Assembly (NCBI GenBank): GCA_036567965.1
Contig: DATCTN010000031.1
Span: 248,001-312,000, forward strand
Length of the DNA stretch: 64,000 bases
Reading direction: 5' to 3'
Origin: Candidatus Kryptoniota bacterium
Lineage (GTDB): Bacteria > Bacteroidota > Ignavibacteria > Kryptoniales > JAKASW01
Part shown: in pieces, positions 62,505 to 64,000 of the stretch
How the letters are laid out: the number at the start of each line of letters is the position of its first letter
How positions within the stretch are numbered: position 1 is the stretch's first letter
The notes under the pieces: generated by a model
The model's database searches: none
The model's input: only the letters and a program-made list of their open reading frames with translations
Told to the model about the DNA's origin: nothing
Program-made: the position numbers and the translations under genes

Positions 62505-64000
62505 ATGAAAAAGGAGATTGTAATCAATGAGACTGCTGACCAGGTTCGGATTGCTATTACCGAAGACGGCAGGCTCGCGGAGATTTTCGTCGATACTCCC
62601 GGCAAGGAGCGTATGGTCGGGGACATTTATCTCGGCCGTGTCGCGAGAGTCATGTCCGGGATCAGGGCGGCATTCATCGATATCGGGCACAAGCAGGATG
62701 CGTTTCTCCATTTCTCGGATGTAGACCCGAACATAGACGAGTACTCATCGCTGATCGGCGAAGATGATTCGGATGTCGATCACGAAGAGGATGACGAGCT
62801 AGAGACAGCGCCGCCGGCAGGTCAGCCGCAGGGTCAGCAACAATCACAGCAGCATAATGCGCCGCGAGCACAGATCGCGCAACGACCATATCGTCCCGCG
62901 CCGCGCGAAATCCATCTCGACCGCGGAAAGAGCATCATCGTCCAGGTCACGAAAGAGCCCGTTGGAAAGAAGGGCGTGCGTGTCACCAGTAAGGTGTCGC
63001 TGCCCGGAAGATATGTGGTCCTCCTCCCGTTCGACGGCCGCATCGGAGTCTCGAAGAAGCTTTACAATTTTCGGGAAAAGAAAAGACTCAGAAGGATAAT
63101 CAGAAGCATGCTCCCCGAGGGCTTCGGCGTCATTATAAGAACTGTGGCCGAAGGAAAAGAGGAAGAGCTCCTGAAGAACGATCTCGAACAGTTGATCAAG
63201 ACATGGCGTGAGATAGAAAAGAGCGTGAAGTCTGAACAGCCTCCGATCCTTCTCTATAAAGACCTGTCGACAGTTTCGAGTGTCATTCGGGACCTCTTCA
63301 ACAATGAGGTCCAGAGAGTCGTCGTCGATTCGAGGCGCTTGTACAAAGAGATCACTACTTACGTGAAATGGTTTGCGCCGACGCTTGTCGACAAGATTGA
63401 GTTTTATCGCGGGAAGCAGCCGATCTTCGATGTGTTCGGCGTCGGGAAGGACATGCAGGACTCGCTCGGACGCAGGGTGGCCCTTAAGACAGGCGGCTAT
63501 ATCGTAATCGACGTCACCGAAGCCATGACAGTCATCGATGTCAACAGCGGCCGCTACGCGGCGAACAAGGAGCAGGAACAGAATTCACTCCGGACAAACC
63601 TCGAAGCATCGCGTGAGATCGTCAGGCAGCTCAGACTCCGTGATATCGGAGGAATTATTGTGGTCGATTTCATCGACCTTGACGACGAGCGCAACAAGCG
63701 CAAGGTGTACGAAGAACTCCGCAGAGAATTCCGGAGGGACAGGGCGAAAGCAACAATACTTCCCATGACCGAATTCGGTCTCGTGCAGATCACGAGGCAG
63801 CGCATAAGGCAGAGTATCATGCAGTCTTTCAGCGAGGCATGCCCCATATGTGCCGGAACGGGAATCGTTCAAAGCCGGGCGACAGTCTTCTCTGAGATTG
63901 CAGGAAGACTCGGCAGGTACAAGGGCGAGGGCCATGGCAATACCGCGAAATTGACGGTCCATCCATATCTTGCTTCGTATCTTAAAGAAGGGAAACCGAA
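62505..64000 (+). CDS. rng: Ribonuclease E/G family protein (3' end beyond window)
   Basis: 498 codons are visible from ATG 62505. The S1 domain is at the N-terminus (VGDIYLGRVARVMSGIRAAF, IDIGHKQDAFLHF) and is split by an acidic and Gln/Pro-rich insert (DDSDVDHEEDDELETAPPAG and GQQQSQQ), as in Bacteroidota-type RNase G. The RNase E 5' sensor and DNase-I-like catalytic parts follow: GGYIVIDVTEAMTVIDVNSG with the metal Asp residues, GGIIVVDFIDLDDERN and RQRIRQS. The zinc-link CPICAGTG is present for dimerisation. It processes rRNA and turns over mRNA. The C-terminus is missing only because the window ends. Confidence 0.95.
   Translation, partial: MKKEIVINETADQVRIAITEDGRLAEIFVDTPGKERMVGDIYLGRVARVMSGIRAAFIDIGHKQDAFLHFSDVDPNIDEYSSLIGEDDSDVDHEEDDELETAPPAGQPQGQQQSQQHNAPRAQIAQRPYRPAPREIHLDRGKSIIVQVTKEPVGKKGVRVTSKVSLPGRYVVLLPFDGRIGVSKKLYNFREKKRLRRIIRSMLPEGFGVIIRTVAEGKEEELLKNDLEQLIKTWREIEKSVKSEQPPILLYKDLSTVSSVIRDLFNNEVQRVVVDSRRLYKEITTYVKWFAPTLVDKIEFYRGKQPIFDVFGVGKDMQDSLGRRVALKTGGYIVIDVTEAMTVIDVNSGRYAANKEQEQNSLRTNLEASREIVRQLRLRDIGGIIVVDFIDLDDERNKRKVYEELRREFRRDRAKATILPMTEFGLVQITRQRIRQSIMQSFSEACPICAGTGIVQSRATVFSEIAGRLGRYKGEGHGNTAKLTVHPYLASYLKEGKP

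Noticed and set aside
62057-62530. 157-codon frame before the RNase E/G gene
   Set aside because: Non-ATG start, no ribosome site, no family pattern, and it overlaps the true RNase start.
1-64000. CRISPR arrays, prophage modules, rRNA operons or biosynthetic gene clusters
   Set aside because: No regularly spaced direct repeats, phage structural genes, rRNA sequence or synthase domains seen on either strand.

Overview
The window looks like chromosomal DNA of a bacterium in the Bacteroidota/FCB superphylum, most like Ignavibacteria or its relatives. The evidence is several secreted proteins with type IX secretion (T9SS) C-terminal domains of the PNPFNP...KMLLVK kind, PorV/PorQ-like outer-membrane proteins, TonB-dependent receptors with an N-terminal carboxypeptidase-regulatory-like domain, a GWxTD-domain lipoprotein and an RNase G with an acidic/Gln-rich insert. 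No SusD homologue is visible, which argues against a classical Bacteroidales polysaccharide-utilization locus. The taxonomic placement is inference from family content, not from a marker-gene tree.

Region 1 (1-11.0 kb) is a cell-envelope locus: the tail of a secreted PNPY-type protein, a T9SS cargo, a surface lipoprotein, a TonB receptor, a PorV-like protein and an NHL-type lipoprotein. Two mobile-looking units are lodged in it. One is a REP-associated (Y1/RAYT) transposase bracketed by two 14-bp inverted-repeat hairpins with identical 40-nt spacing. The other is a four-helix-bundle gene bracketed by TCAAAGG-type repeats.

Region 2 (11.0-32.5 kb) is mostly housekeeping: a lipoprotein serpin, an NlpC/P60 endopeptidase, a UbiD-type decarboxylase, a TPR lipoprotein, a decayed M1-type peptidase fragment, peptide deformylase, a GWxTD protein with an M50/CBS protease, a hydrolase and a beta-barrel protein. 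Then comes a tightly overlapping + strand run, birA-coaX-GNAT-glmM-response regulator-giant hybrid kinase-REC/kinase, followed by dprA and hldD.

Region 3 (32.5-61.3 kb) is a pectin and rhamnogalacturonan utilization island. It holds a DUF4861 protein, a TonB receptor, a PNPY secreted protein, a PorV-like protein, a GH105 unsaturated rhamnogalacturonyl hydrolase, a CE12-like acetylesterase with an extra C-terminal domain, uxaC, a LacI regulator, a divergent CE8-like pectinesterase, two T9SS beta-rich proteins, an alpha/beta esterase, two GH28 polygalacturonases and a PL9 pectate lyase carried on a T9SS stalk. Two sigma70-like promoters, one at each half of the island, are each followed at the start site by the same 19-nt sequence, which is probably the operator of the LacI protein encoded between them. 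The implied route is backbone cleavage at the surface by PL9/GH28, de-esterification by CE8/CE12/esterase, uptake by the TonB receptor, removal of unsaturated ends by GH105, and entry of uronic acid into metabolism through UxaC.

Region 4 (61.2-64.0 kb) holds a fossil T9SS C-terminal domain, tRNA-Ala(CGC), the small SRP RNA and the 5' part of an RNase E/G gene that runs off the window.
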